A stretch of 64,000 nt of DNA from Pleurostoma richardsiae (GCA_030052745.1 JANBVO010000022.1:496001-560000); one strand, 5' to 3'. Positions 44,160-54,986 are shown, numbered from the stretch's first letter. Numbers and translations: made by a program. Notes: generated from the sequence alone by a model not told the origin.

Positions 44160-45143
44160 CTAGGTACCAGCGGCCTGAGCAGCACAAGCAGCAAACACCG
44201 TCTGCGTGAAGCTCCACACCTTCTCATCGAGACCCCGACTTCTCATCCCACCCAGCAAACGCTCATTGTCTACGTTCTCCCCCTGAGGACCCACCAGGAA
44301 GATACCCCCGCCGGATTTCTTGGCGACCCCTAGCCCCGGCGGGACGGGCACGAGCCCTCCGTCGCCAACTGCATACCGATCGCTGGTAGCGATGAATAGC
44401 CCCCGCACGCCCGCTTCGTCCTGGCTCGCCTGGTTGGGTGGCGACATGCCGAACTGAGCCGCCCGCGCCAGGCCCGGCGTGGCCACCGGGCCGGGGGACC
44501 AGTGGACGACGCTGAGGCGCGGGTTCTGGCGGGCGAGATGCTCGAGCGCGAGCGTGCTCATGGTGGCCGCGTAGACTGACGCATTCCAGAAGGACCAGCT
44601 GCCCGGCTCGCGCAGATCCAGGTCGTGCTCGTTGATCGGGCCCTCCATCCCCGCAGCCAGGACGGAGACGACGCGCGGGCTGACGGCGGCGGGGCTGTTG
44701 AGCAGCGGCAGCAACAGCTGAACGGCCCTCAGCCGCGAGTGGTACCGCGTCGTCATGGACGGGTCCAGACCCTCGCGCGTGTCCCGACGGCCCTCAAAGG
44801 CCATGAACCCGGCCGACAGGAAGAGGATATCCAGATGTATCTCCGTCTGGGTGATGGCACGCACGACCTTGTCGATCTCGGATACCAATGACACGTCGGC
44901 CTCGATCAGATTGTAGGTGCCCGACGGATGAGACTGGCGGAGAGAGGCGAGTAGAGCCTCATGCGAGGCAACGGTAGGCGCGCGGGCAACGGTGTAGATC
45001 CTCGGAGCGGGGGCGTACTGGGCGAAGCGCTCCAGCACAGCCTGACCGATTCCAGAGGAGGCACCAATGAACAGTGCCACGAGACCCCGCGGCAGGGCTG
45101 CCACACGAGCATTGGACTGCTGTATCGTCTCAGGTGAGACCAT
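44160..45143 (-). CDS. Short-chain dehydrogenase/reductase, atypical active site
   Basis: Single exon, 327 residues. The Rossmann start is LFIGASSGIGQAVLERFAQ (TGxxxGxG-like, with Gly/Ala at the first position). Further signs are the strand LIEADVSLVSEIDKV, LDILFLSAGFMAF (NNAG equivalent) and the strand VVSVLAAGMEG. Where classical SDRs have YxxxK the sequence reads VYAATMSTLAL: the Tyr is present but the Lys is Met, and a Ser or Ala sits at the usual Ser position. Fungal cluster SDRs with this feature are known, but catalysis must differ or be lost. In tetrahydroxanthone pathways an SDR reduces the dearomatised ring; this is a candidate by position only. It follows the second transporter on the same strand. 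Confidence 0.82.
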   Translation of the reverse strand: MVSPETIQQSNARVAALPRGLVALFIGASSGIGQAVLERFAQYAPAPRIYTVARAPTVASHEALLASLRQSHPSGTYNLIEADVSLVSEIDKVVRAITQTEIHLDILFLSAGFMAFEGRRDTREGLDPSMTTRYHSRLRAVQLLLPLLNSPAAVSPRVVSVLAAGMEGPINEHDLDLREPGSWSFWNASVYAATMSTLALEHLARQNPRLSVVHWSPGPVATPGLARAAQFGMSPPNQASQDEAGVRGLFIATSDRYAVGDGGLVPVPPGLGVAKKSGGGIFLVGPQGENVDNERLLGGMRSRGLDEKVWSFTQTVFAACAAQAAGT

Positions 45144-45910
45144 CTTTGGTAGAATAGTCCTGAGAAGATCTTATTCGCAGTTTCCTCGGTAAAAGTGCTT
45201 CTTGGAGTAAAGGATAATTAGCCATGTCCATCCCTTTATACATGGGAGGTCGTTTCCAGGTTGAATCCATCCTTGCAACTGGAGGAGGGCTAATCACCAG
45301 ACGCAGCTTTCGACAGTACATTACGAAGCACGGTGTATTGCATCAGGCGGCGGTCGGTCTTAAGAGTCCGAATCTATGATTGTTTAGTCAGCATAGCAAG
45401 AAATCGGGCGGCTAATAGGCCGATAGGATCTCTCCGTCGCTCTGAGATTTCACAACTTCGCGCCCGTCAAAGAGCCGTGCTGCTAAGCTCAACTACCTAT
45501 TTTCGAACCGAAGCGGCAGACAAGTACGGAGTACACGAGCGAGTATCATTAATCCGAGCTAAGCTAAGGCCAGATAGCATTCCGTAGAGGACTACATGCA
45601 GAATACATAGTATAGAGATGGAAGTCAATTGATCGCGGTCCTTAATTCAGTACGGAGCATGGAGTCCTTTCCCTCCTGTGGCACAGGCAGTCAACGGGTA
45701 CATGATCGGGACCGGGAAAACATAGCCCCGCCAGCCAAATTATGTAGGGGAGGAAATGTGGCATTCCGGTAGATTGAATCATACAAGTCAATCTAGGTCA
45801 TACAGCACGTGTAGTGCGATATCTCCCACCTGCCCCTGTCGCTATTGCTGAGGACCGCTTGGCTAGGTAGGTATGTACTGTACATAGCCGATCCACATGT
45901 TTGGAAAAGT
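45144..45910. other. Intergenic region upstream of the SDR
   Basis: Promoter of the SDR and 3' flank of the DUF4267 gene. A TATA-like element is listed separately. The frame 45333-45587 has no domain. Confidence 0.4.
45235..45240 (-). promoter_or_regulatory. TATA-like element of the SDR gene
   Basis: TATAAA on the minus strand, 92 bases before the SDR start codon. Confidence 0.4.
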
Positions 45911-46382
45911 TTAAGCCGTTGCTGATCTAATCAGCAACGGACCGAGTACCAGCAAGATGAAAATGTTCCTGATATGCATCGTCTTGTAACGTCCATGCGG
46001 ATGATCGTAAAGGATTTTGGTATCCGCAATCCCCGCCCAGGTCCAACACAAGAGAAAAATGCCCAGTGCCTTCCTCTCGTGCAAGAGAGTCAGTGTCCAG
46101 ACGAAGATGCCCGCACCCAGGTTTCGTCCTGTCGCGGAGGGAAAGAGGACGACATTATCGGCGGTGGCGGTGGGAAGGCCGAAGAACTTGGCCACTACCG
46201 TGTGGCAATATCAGTAAGACCAAGCGTAGTCAGTGGTTGGGAAGGAAAAGGCGCGTTCAATTACACTTGAGAGGGTCGACGAAGGTACCAAGCACACCCG
46301 AGTAGATGAGAAGCGAGCCGACTGTCAAGGTGGCGGCGTCGAGCATGTACGAATAATAGGGTATAGCGGTTAAGTCTGCCAT
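45911..46382 (-). CDS. DUF4267-family small membrane protein
   Basis: Exon 1 46382-46265, intron 46264-46195 (GTAATT...TAG), exon 2 46194-45911; 133 residues. About four hydrophobic segments: ATLTVGSLLIYSGVLGTFV, NLGAGIFVWTLTLLHER, LGIFLLCWTWAGIAD and IRNIFILLVLGPLLI. The FGLP element after the first segment and the pattern GRNLGAG...ADTKILYDHP fit DUF4267, small integral membrane proteins often seen in fungal metabolite clusters without a proven general function. It lies between the SDR and the P450 pair, all minus. Function not assigned. Confidence 0.7.
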
Positions 46383-47455
46383 GATGTTCCTGATGTTCGG
46401 AGCCCGGTTTGGGTAATAACTAAACGCGTTGGCTTCTTCTCTGGGGGAAGGGTAGTCATGGAGGACGAAAGATTACGGGTCGGGTGCTGGTCTGCCTTTA
46501 AAATACCGATGATGATAGAGATAACCACCAACGTGGAGCGCAACGGTAAATGCAGGTGGTCGGTCAACCAAGCAAGCCATATGCAGATGCCCCGAGTTCC
46601 TACCATCCGCTGCCGGCTTACCTATCGTTCTACCATCGAATTCCCGACAGTTCACATGCTCCTCCTCGGCCGCTCGTGTATTAAAACTTGCGCTACAAAA
46701 GAGTTTGGACACATAAGAATAAATAAATAAAATAAAATAAGAGGGAAGATTTCCCTTCTCGCACTGCAGCTTTATGGCAGGAGTGTCATATCACAGCAGG
46801 ATAGATTGAAATGTATACCTAGGAGTAACCGCACGACGCGGTATGCAACTTCGGGCCATTCGGCATAATACTGGGCGCTGATGGCCGATCACCTCCGGCC
46901 GCGAAAGAAAGAGAAAATCCTACACGAAAAGCTTTTGTCCTACACAGATAGTCCAGTACCTTGAGTTATATGGTCGCTCATTTCAACCATGACTATAGCA
47001 AAAGCAATGATCTGCTCACTCTAGATGACTGCTAATCAAACAAGACCACGTAACGCCACTAGCACTGTACGGCAAGTATCCTATCAATAGATCGAGCCTG
47101 GAGGGTGGCTGTCAACGATACCGACATGCCTCTCGCTATGACAGACGGTCCTTTAATAAACTAGTATAGTGCTCCGAGATGCCCTTTCCCGCATTGAGAT
47201 CTCTTCGGCAGAGCGCCAGTGCTATTTCTCAGTCCTCACGTCGTCCTCGGACCTTGTAGATAGTGGAGTATACGCCGCTCATAGCAAGTGAGAGTTGACC
47301 AAAACTTGTCTATATAAGTATTCGAGGGCTAAGTGACAGGTTTGGTCAACTAGAGACACATATAAGAACGTAGTTTAAGTGCACATTTATCTCGGCAAGT
47401 AACAGGTAAAACCACCTTACGACAGAATCACCAAGTGCTAGCAGTCAGAGACCTC
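46383..47455. other. Intergenic region
   Basis: 1073 bases between the DUF4267 gene start and the P450 3' end. A short AT repeat (AATAAATAAAATAAAATAA) lies near 46720-46740. No gene recognised. Confidence 0.4.
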
Positions 47456-49221
47456 TCACGAGAGTATTTCGTTGAACGCAATATCCGCCTTCCCTTTCTC
47501 CTCCAGCAGCGTCTCCGGAATGCGGGCCCTCCGCGGTACGAACTTGAGCTTAAATGGCTTCGGACGGAGCATCACCGACGACACAAATGCCGTGTCAACA
47601 CCCGTATCTAGCGGCCCGTCTCCCTCAATGTTGAATGCCCACAAGATCTGCGACACTGCAATCCGGATGTTCTGGAAGAAAAAGTCCGTTCCGGGGCACT
47701 CACGTCTCCCTGCCCCGAACGTGTATAGCGCCTTGCGTCCGACCTGGGAGACGCCGGGTTTGGCACCTAAGGGGTCGTGAAGGTAGCGTTCCGGTCTATA
47801 CTCGTATGGCTCGTCATAGAAGTTTGGATCCTGCTGGATCGTCCACTGGTTTAACAGCACCATGGTCCCTTTGGGGATGTGGTAGCCTAGTACGTCCTGG
47901 TCCGCGAGCGTCTCCCGGGGGAGGCCGAGCGGAGACACGGGCCGCCACCTTAGACCCTCAGTCACGCAGGCGTTTATATAGGGCAGCTGATCAAGGTCGA
48001 TCGTGTCCGGGAGCGTGTTGCCGGGCCCGAAGACGGCATCGACTTCGGCCTGAGCCTTACGCTGGGCATCTTGATTTGATGCCAAGCCTAGCAGGAGGAT
48101 CTGAAAGGTCACTACCGAGGAATCTACGGCCGCGTCTCTGCGTATAGCTCTTGTTAGTCTCCAGTCATCATTTCGTTACCACCCCCTACATACAGACACC
48201 CAATATCAGCACGAGGCATTGGAATAAAACGTACAGGATGCCACCCATCATCCACTTGATGTCCACCTCCGAGAAGCGCTCCTCAGCCGGGGTGGAAGGG
48301 TCGGCGGACCGCTCGAGCAACTTGGAGATCATGGGGCCAAACGAGCTGTGGTGATCCTTTTTGGCGTGGTGCATCATGATATCGTAGGCGTGATTCATGG
48401 CCTTGGCCGCGATGGGGGCCTTGCGTTTCCAGGCCGCGAACATGGTAGGCACCCACTGAAGAATAGGATATATGTCCACTGGCGGAGACTTCGCCGGATC
48501 CACTAGTTCTTCCATGAGATCCAGCATCTCGTGGTATTCATGGACCCAGTCTGGACCAAACTCGGTGACGGGTGTCCCCGTCAGCATGGCTATGGGTGTC
48601 GTTACCCCCCTAGAGATGCATTGGTCACTATGACTACTAGGCTTTGTGCCGGCTTCATGACAGCGGAACTGGTACCAACCATTGTACAATCTGATCTGCC
48701 CAATTGCTCGACGTTGTGTGGAGCAAGTTATAGATCAGGCGCGTGCCTGCCGCCTTCTGCATCGGCCGCAGCCTCTTCAGCCCTGGGCCCATGATGAACG
48801 GCTTCGCCACCGTACGCAGGCGCCGGCTGTAATCATTGCGTAGAAAGAGGACATATGTATGCTGTCCCTCGGGTATGACCTTCTGTTGGCCGATGTACCT
48901 CGGCGGCCGGCCAGCGTAGGCGGCTCCTTGCTTGATGATCAGCTCGTAGATGAGCTCGGCATCGTTGATGACGACCACGTTCGTAGGGCCGAACTTGAGC
49001 CCGGTCAAGGGGCCATACTCCTTTGCCCACGCGTCATACTTCAGGAAGGGTAGCTCCCTTGGGAGGAGGTGCAAGTTGCCAACGCCTGGAAGCGTAGGAG
49101 GTCCTGGTGGAAACTTGACCGGGCGCCCAGTTGAGAAGATCCATTGGGTCATTCTGTATAGAAGAATTGATACGACAACGGCGAGAGCCGCAAGGATGGT
49201 GCGAGTTTGCAGCAAAGTCAT
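47456..49221 (-). CDS. Cytochrome P450 monooxygenase
   Basis: Exons 49221-48680, 48609-48235 and 48137-47456 give 532 residues. It has an N-terminal membrane anchor (ILAALAVVVSILLYR), the proline-rich hinge KFPPGPPTLPGVGN, the I-helix GGILDAAVDSSVVTF (joined by intron 2), ExxR at Glu366-Arg369 (EGLR), the PERY element and the haem motif FGAGRRECPG at 446-455 with Cys453 as ligand. The hinge and I-helix resemble the CYP65/CYP620-type group seen in polyketide clusters, including dimerising P450s of xanthone and naphthopyrone pathways; family number not certain. Endoplasmic reticulum enzyme. It is divergent from a second P450, with an 809-base shared promoter. Confidence 0.9.
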
Positions 49222-50030
49222 GCTTTGAACAGTCTCTGAGCTGAGCAGCGAAACACAGTACCAATACAAAACTACGTGAGCCGGCAGTGTCGCCCTGTTG
49301 GCTATGTCATTTATATACGCGCAAAGCTACGAGATAACACAAGGGCACCAGAGCGGCATCCACAGGCCGCTATCCCATGAGCATGTCGGGGTGTTGACGC
49401 TTGAGAATGTGTAAGTAGGTGGGGTCACCTCGGTGTCCGGTTGCTATGATCCTGTGGTGTCCGTTCGGTAAAGGGAGGCCTGGCCAAATGCGCGTGATAG
49501 CAAGTTGCATATGCATTCTCTAAGTTGTCGAGTACGAGAGACCCAGATTCAGCTCAAACTCCGGATCTAAAGACCCGAGATGGGCCATGATCACTGTTCG
49601 GCAGGACTCCGTCTGTCCTTCTGCTGCAGAATCGGGAGATTGACTAATCGGTCGCTGTTATGTAAATCGCGGTGGCTCCGGATGGGGAAAGCAACCATGA
49701 GCTAACAAAGGGCAGGGTTGCAGTGAACTTCGGGACAAAAATCAACCCGTTTCTAGCCAAGGTTCAGGGTTGCCTTGCAGCATGTCGAATTTCCACAGAA
49801 GGTAGATACAGAGTGTACAAAATACAGCGCCTAATCACATCCAGCCAACCAGAATGTGTGGTACTCTCACTGAAAGCAGACGCCGGTTTGGAAACAACTG
49901 GCGAAGCTCTGCTACATATAGGTGGTTTTGTCGGACTCATCCCCCTTTCCTCATCTCCTCTGGCGCAGCATTAAACAGACGCTTACCTGGATACGCTTTG
50001 TGTCAAGGCAAACAGACTGAACGTGTCAAT
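49222..50030. other. Bidirectional promoter of two P450 genes
   Basis: 809 bases between divergent start codons. A TATA-like element faces the left gene. No AflR-type site found; the frame 49672-49974 has no domain. Confidence 0.45.
49310..49317 (-). promoter_or_regulatory. TATA-like element of the left P450
   Basis: TATATAAA on the minus strand, about 89 bases before the start codon at 49221. Confidence 0.4.
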
Positions 50031-51793
50031 ATGGCGTCATTAGAGACTATCTCTCGGATTGGCCTCCTTATCGCCATATGGATTAGCTTCAAGGCCCTGG
50101 TCATCGTCTATCGCCTTTTCTTCCACCCACTCGCGAAGTTTCCAGGGCCCAAACTCGCCGCAGTCACGACATGGTACGAAGGGTACTATGATGTATACCT
50201 TCGCGGGCAGTACGAATTCAAGATCCGGGACCTGCACAAGGAATACGGTCAATCCCAATCCCTTCTTCTGTTTTATCTGCTTCAATCTTGGATGACTCTG
50301 ACACTATGAGCCAAGGCCCCATCATTCGCATCAGCCCTAATGAACTTCATATTCACGATCCGAGCTTCTTTAATGAGCTCTACCGACAAGAAGGTCGGTG
50401 GGACAAGTATGAGTTCTCGATGCAGGCCTTCGCCCTACCGGGCGCGGCCGTCTTCACCGCCGACCATGACATCCACAAGCGGCGGCGCACTCCTCTGAAC
50501 CCCTTTCTAGCCAAACCGGCTGTTAACAAGCGCATGGACCTGATACAGGGCAAGATGGACAAGTTTCGGGCTCTCCTAGACGGCTATGCCAGTAGCCAGT
50601 CGGTCCTGCATCTCGGCAACGCCTATAGCGCCCTGACCATTGATATCGCCACCGTGTTCATCATGGGTGCGGGTTTTGACAGCCTGAGCCATCCCAATTT
50701 CAATGCAGGTATGACAAGGGCACTGCAGGGTGCCGGAGACCTCTGGCGCACCTCCAAACATATCACCTTCCTTGGTCATCTAATGCGGCTGGTACCGCTC
50801 AAATACGTCGCCAAGTTTGCCGATCCTGACGTGCAAGCTTACTTGGGATTCATGGAGGTATGGTGCAATGGTAGAGCTTCTCCGTCGCGGTGATGGTAGC
50901 TTACCGACTGTCCAGAAACAAGAGAATCGCACCAAAGAGATCATGGACAACTTCGAACTCGAGAAGCACAAGCTTTCCGACGACCCGCCGACACTGGTCG
51001 ACTCGATTCTCGCGGCCCCATCGCTTCCGCCGGCTGAGAAAAAGCTCCAGCGCGTTCTCAACGAGGTCAGCACAGTGACTGGGGCCGGATTCGAGACCAC
51101 GGCCCAGGCAATGCGCAAGATCACGTACCACGTATACGCCGACCGGGCGGTCCTAGCCCGCCTGCGCTCCGAGCTTGACGCCCTGTCCCCGACCGCCGAT
51201 TGGAACTCCACCCAGCTGATGCAGCTGCCCTATCTGACCGCTGTCCTGAAGGAGGGCCTGCGCTTGGCGCCCGGTCTTGCGTCTCGCATGGAGCGGCTGA
51301 CGGACCATCCTATTACTTATCAGGGCAAAAAGAGTAGCAAATCTTGGACGATCCCGGCACGAACCGCGGTCGGGATGACCGTTCTGCTAATGCACTTGGA
51401 TGAGGAGATCTTTCCCGATCCAGAAAGGTATAGGCCCGAACGGTGGTTGGAGGGGGACGAGGAGCACCGCCGATATCTGGAGAAAAACTTTGCTCCCTTC
51501 TCCCGGGGGACGAGAATGTGTTTGGGAATGCAGTAAGTACCTTTTCTCTCGGGCTCAGCCTCGAAAGACGGGAACATGAGTCAATTGGCTTTTCTTGGCT
51601 GACTTATTACTATCAACCTAGTCTTGCTTGGGCCGAGCTGTATCTCACGCTCGCTATGATCACCTCTCAATTTGACTTGGAATTCACTGGCGGCACGGGG
51701 GCAGAGGATGTCGAGTGGGGCTTTGACAACTTCACCGTCGGCGTCAAGGGGAAGAACGGCATTAAGGTGCTCGTGAAGAAGCGTCAGTCCTGA
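50031..51793 (+). CDS. Cytochrome P450 monooxygenase, divergent neighbour
   Basis: Exons 50031-50247, 50316-50857, 50916-51532 and 51622-51793 give 515 residues. It has an N-terminal anchor ([21 protein letters not shown]), [13 protein letters not shown] hinge, the I-helix [11 protein letters not shown] (AGxxT at about 310-314), ExxR at Glu366-Arg369, PERW, and the haem motif [10 protein letters not shown] with Cys455. [15 protein letters not shown] and [20 protein letters not shown] are typical of trichodiene-oxygenase-like (CYP58/CYP68-like) P450s; I do not fix the family. It differs from the left P450 in all motifs, so it is not a duplicate. Likely hydroxylation or coupling of a late intermediate; substrate unknown. 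Confidence 0.9.
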
Positions 51794-53186
51794 AGTGCCG
51801 TCATGTCTCGTTAGACACTGCAGGAGCAGGCGGGACGGGAGCAGATGCTCGTTTGGTCTGGGATGTAACCGCACAAGACCGATGGCAAGTTGGCTTATTA
51901 GGGGTAATATAGAGGTCGGCTTATCTCATGTTAGTATAAACTGTCTATTTTAGACATTGTTGCTTTAGACTCTATATATTAATCGCGTGGTCCCCGGAGC
52001 TCTATTATCATCACTCGTGGGAACCATACTAATGACGGTGTATCTATGGGAAATTGCCCATAGCTACCGGGAACTATAAATCTATGATACAGGGTCAGTT
52101 GCGTACCTGTCAGGCAATACAAAGCTGCTGTACCAAGTAACGCTATACCTATTTATTGAATTGCGGTCTGTCTTGGCTTCGTCCATATCGCCTGGGCGAC
52201 CACATGTGTTGCTGGCACAGATTGTTCGAACTTGCAGTCTTGGAACCTGCTTATAGGGAGTGTCTGTCATCACACCGTGACAACCACACTGACCTATGGC
52301 TATTATCCGTCAGGAATAGATGAAACTGCGCGTCTACGTCTCTCTAGACCCAAATGTCCTTCCTGCCAGCATCAGGAGACCACTGATAAGTCTCGCAGCG
52401 CTTATCAACCAAGCCTTCGTGGGCACTATCCGTGACACAGATCATGCATAATTTGGCACACAGTTATCAGCATGATTCCTTTATATTGTATTTGGATCAT
52501 AGGACAACTGACCATAACTTGCTCGCTCCTTGGCGACAAATGGACGTTCCAAACTGTGCCACCCAAAATTCGGACAATGATAAGACATCATCTTTCCTCG
52601 TTCAGCTTATCCGTATCAATTTTGAAGCACGGATTATCCCGACTCGGCGTTGCTAGGTGAGGTGAGCAGCAGCCGGACAAACCCAATGGTACCAGCCTTT
52701 ACGGACGTCGGGCGCCACGGGCGTCGGACATCGGGGCTCGGGACCAATAATAATCGATTATTGCAGAGGAAGCCGAACCAAATCGAGCCATCTCAACTGA
52801 TTCGGATGATTATTGCCCCAACATAAGCAGCGGAAACTGGATGGGATCTTCAGATGGTTGCGTGTTAGATTTGAGTCCGAAGTTCAGTTGTAAGAGTGAT
52901 TTTACAGCTTGCTCTAAGCCGTGAAGAATCCCAGGAGGTGCGCTGCTATCTTTACATAATGGATGCGACTGTAGAAAGTTGATACGGCATTATCTCGTCC
53001 ACGGTACCCGGTCGGTCAAGGGCCTGCGCACTACTTAGATGCCGTCCATGAACCTGCGTAGCACGTCTTTTCCCAGACAATCTTTAATATATAGCCACTG
53101 AACCAAGCTCGGGAAATGTAGTCTGCATCAAGCAGATCTTCCCAAACCTCCACCGCACTTTAGAGGCCTGTAGCAATCTATTGACG
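51794..53186. other. Long intergenic region upstream of the questin-oxidase-like gene
   Basis: 1393 bases. It holds two overlapping AflR-type matches near 52724-52741. Two small open frames at 52432-52660 have no domain. No transposase or RNA gene recognised. Confidence 0.4.
52724..52741 (+). promoter_or_regulatory. Two overlapping candidate AflR-type sites
   Basis: TCGGACATCGG (52724-52734) and TCGGGGCTCGG (52731-52741) both fit TCGN5CGG and overlap by four bases. They lie 446-463 bases before the questin-oxidase-like start codon, in a GC-rich island within a more AT-rich spacer. Confidence 0.35.
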
Positions 53187-54533
53187 ATGACTGCGTCCAC
53201 CATCCGACTCCCGTCCGAGCCATATGGCATCTTTAAGACCACGGACATTGTGACAGATTCCATTGAGAAGTGCAACACTCTGCTCGACGTCAACCATGAG
53301 AAATATCACACCTTCTTCCGCGACCCGGCCTTCCACAACCATATGGCCCACAGCCTACTAACCAACCTCGCCCTGGGTGCTACCCCAGAGGAGATCGTTG
53401 ACCGCTTTAATGACCTGGTCCCCATCATGCGCCAAATCCCTGACGTTGACCAGGCCCTGCTGGAGAAACTCGACGACCCAGAGGTGTTTTATGATGCCAT
53501 TGGCCAAATTCACCAGTACCACACTTTCCTCGACTTCTTCACATGCCAGATTGACGCCAAGGGCTGGAAGGCCGTCGTGCAGGAGTACGTCTTCGCCCGC
53601 ACCAAATTGGCCAACCGTATGCTCGCGCAGGTCTTCGAAGGTGCCTACCACCCGCTGATTCACCTGGGCTTCGGAATCGAGTTTGACCAGCCTGCTATCG
53701 TGGCAGAGGGGCTGTCCCAGGCTGCTTCTCACGCGAGCATGAACATCGAGAAACTTTTCTTCGATTCTGAGGCTCTGGCTGCCGAATTACCCCAACCATC
53801 CGCCAAACCAAAGCCTCTGCTGGAGCTGGTCCACGAGGTCCGCGCGAGCGAGGCGATTCGCAATGGCCCCCGCTGGTCCGACCTGGCGGACAAGATGAAG
53901 AACGGGACGATCGGGCGTTCCGGCGGGGAACTAACTAAGATCGCAGCACAATTTATCGTCCGCGGTGCAGGCGATGACGTGGAAGAACTGGAGCGGAGGA
54001 CGGCGGAGATGATCAGCGTATGTGCATACCTGACCGGATCGGTACTGCGGGCCGACAAGAAGCGCAAGATCGAGTTCTTCATCATGCATGCGGTGACCAG
54101 TAGCATCTTCCTCACGGTTTTGACCCGACAGGACTGGATCGCGCCGCGCGACAAGGCGCGACTGGTCGAGTGGAAAGGCCGGCTCGACCTGGCGTGGTAC
54201 GCGACCGAGGGCGTCCCGCCGCTGGACGAGACCGCCATCTCTGGCTACCGAGGCAGCGAAGAGCTCGGATGGCCGGAGATTTTCATCGCGGCGAGGAGGG
54301 AGTCCGATGACGGACACGTATCCAAGTTTATCCGGGCGCTGAAGAACGGTGAGATCGTGGCGAAGAAATACGAGGAGGGTGAGTGGGCAGACTACTTCCC
54401 CATGAAGCAAGACATGTGGATCAAGCTAGCTAGGATATGTTTGGACACAACTACGAAGCTGCCCTGGGATATAAAATGGGTCTGGTTCGCTGGTTTCAAT
54501 GAGGCGTGGCAGCGACCTGACTTGGCCATCTAG
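53187..54533 (+). CDS. Questin-oxidase-like Baeyer-Villiger enzyme (DUF4243; GedK/MdpL/AflY family)
   Basis: Single exon, 448 residues; ATG at 53187. The N-terminal CNTLLDVNHEKYHTFFRD, then FHNHMAHSLLTNLALGATPEEI, YHTFLDFF and YHPLIHLGFGIEFDQPAIVAEGLSQAA are the hallmark of the questin oxidase family. Further signs are FFIMHAVTSSIFLTVL and the C-terminal KLPWDIKWVWFAGFNEAW. Members cleave an anthraquinone ring by Baeyer-Villiger-type oxidation, for example questin to desmethylsulochrin, or chrysophanol-type substrates to monodictyphenone. There is no flavin-binding motif; the family is NADPH-dependent but lacks a classical FAD site. Its presence points to a benzophenone- or xanthone-type product rather than plain emodin. 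Confidence 0.92.
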   Translation: MTASTIRLPSEPYGIFKTTDIVTDSIEKCNTLLDVNHEKYHTFFRDPAFHNHMAHSLLTNLALGATPEEIVDRFNDLVPIMRQIPDVDQALLEKLDDPEVFYDAIGQIHQYHTFLDFFTCQIDAKGWKAVVQEYVFARTKLANRMLAQVFEGAYHPLIHLGFGIEFDQPAIVAEGLSQAASHASMNIEKLFFDSEALAAELPQPSAKPKPLLELVHEVRASEAIRNGPRWSDLADKMKNGTIGRSGGELTKIAAQFIVRGAGDDVEELERRTAEMISVCAYLTGSVLRADKKRKIEFFIMHAVTSSIFLTVLTRQDWIAPRDKARLVEWKGRLDLAWYATEGVPPLDETAISGYRGSEELGWPEIFIAARRESDDGHVSKFIRALKNGEIVAKKYEEGEWADYFPMKQDMWIKLARICLDTTTKLPWDIKWVWFAGFNEAWQRPDLAI

Positions 54534-54699
54534 AAAGCTCTTCTTTCTAGCTGTCATGATGAGGAGCAGGATGTTGAAGACTCTATCCATAATACTAAGA
54601 AAATAAAAAGCCCGAAAGCGTTGCTCGGCGAAATGGTGCTTCAAAGCCCTAATCACTCCAGCTGTAATGACATCGATGTCACGGCCAGAATGCCGGCCG

Positions 54700-54980
54700 C
54701 CCCTCAATAATAGAATTAAAATACTATTATAAAACGTACTGAAGGATCGGTCGTAAAGAAATCATTAAGTGTATTATTATCGCCGTAGTTATATTACTCT
54801 TTAGGGCTACGTTTTAAACTACTATTCGAAGATAAAAGTCTTACTTAATAGTTATTGTTGGGAATATATTATCGTAGTCGTTTAGGAAGAGGCGGTTACG
54901 TTTCGTATAAATTATTAGATTTATTTAAATAACGTAATCGTTTAAGTGAACTATTAAATACGGGAGCCATTGTAAAATAG
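54700..54980. repeat. AT-rich tract with RIP-like dinucleotide pattern
   Basis: In 54721-54780, 44 of 60 bases are A or T. In 54781-54960 I counted no CpA, three TpG and eleven CpG, with very many TpA. Loss of CpA/TpG with CpG kept is the trace of repeat-induced point mutation acting on repeated DNA. No open frame or terminal repeat remains, so the source element cannot be named. It ends where the truncated FAD monooxygenase begins. Confidence 0.7.
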
Positions 54981-54986
54981 ACTAGC

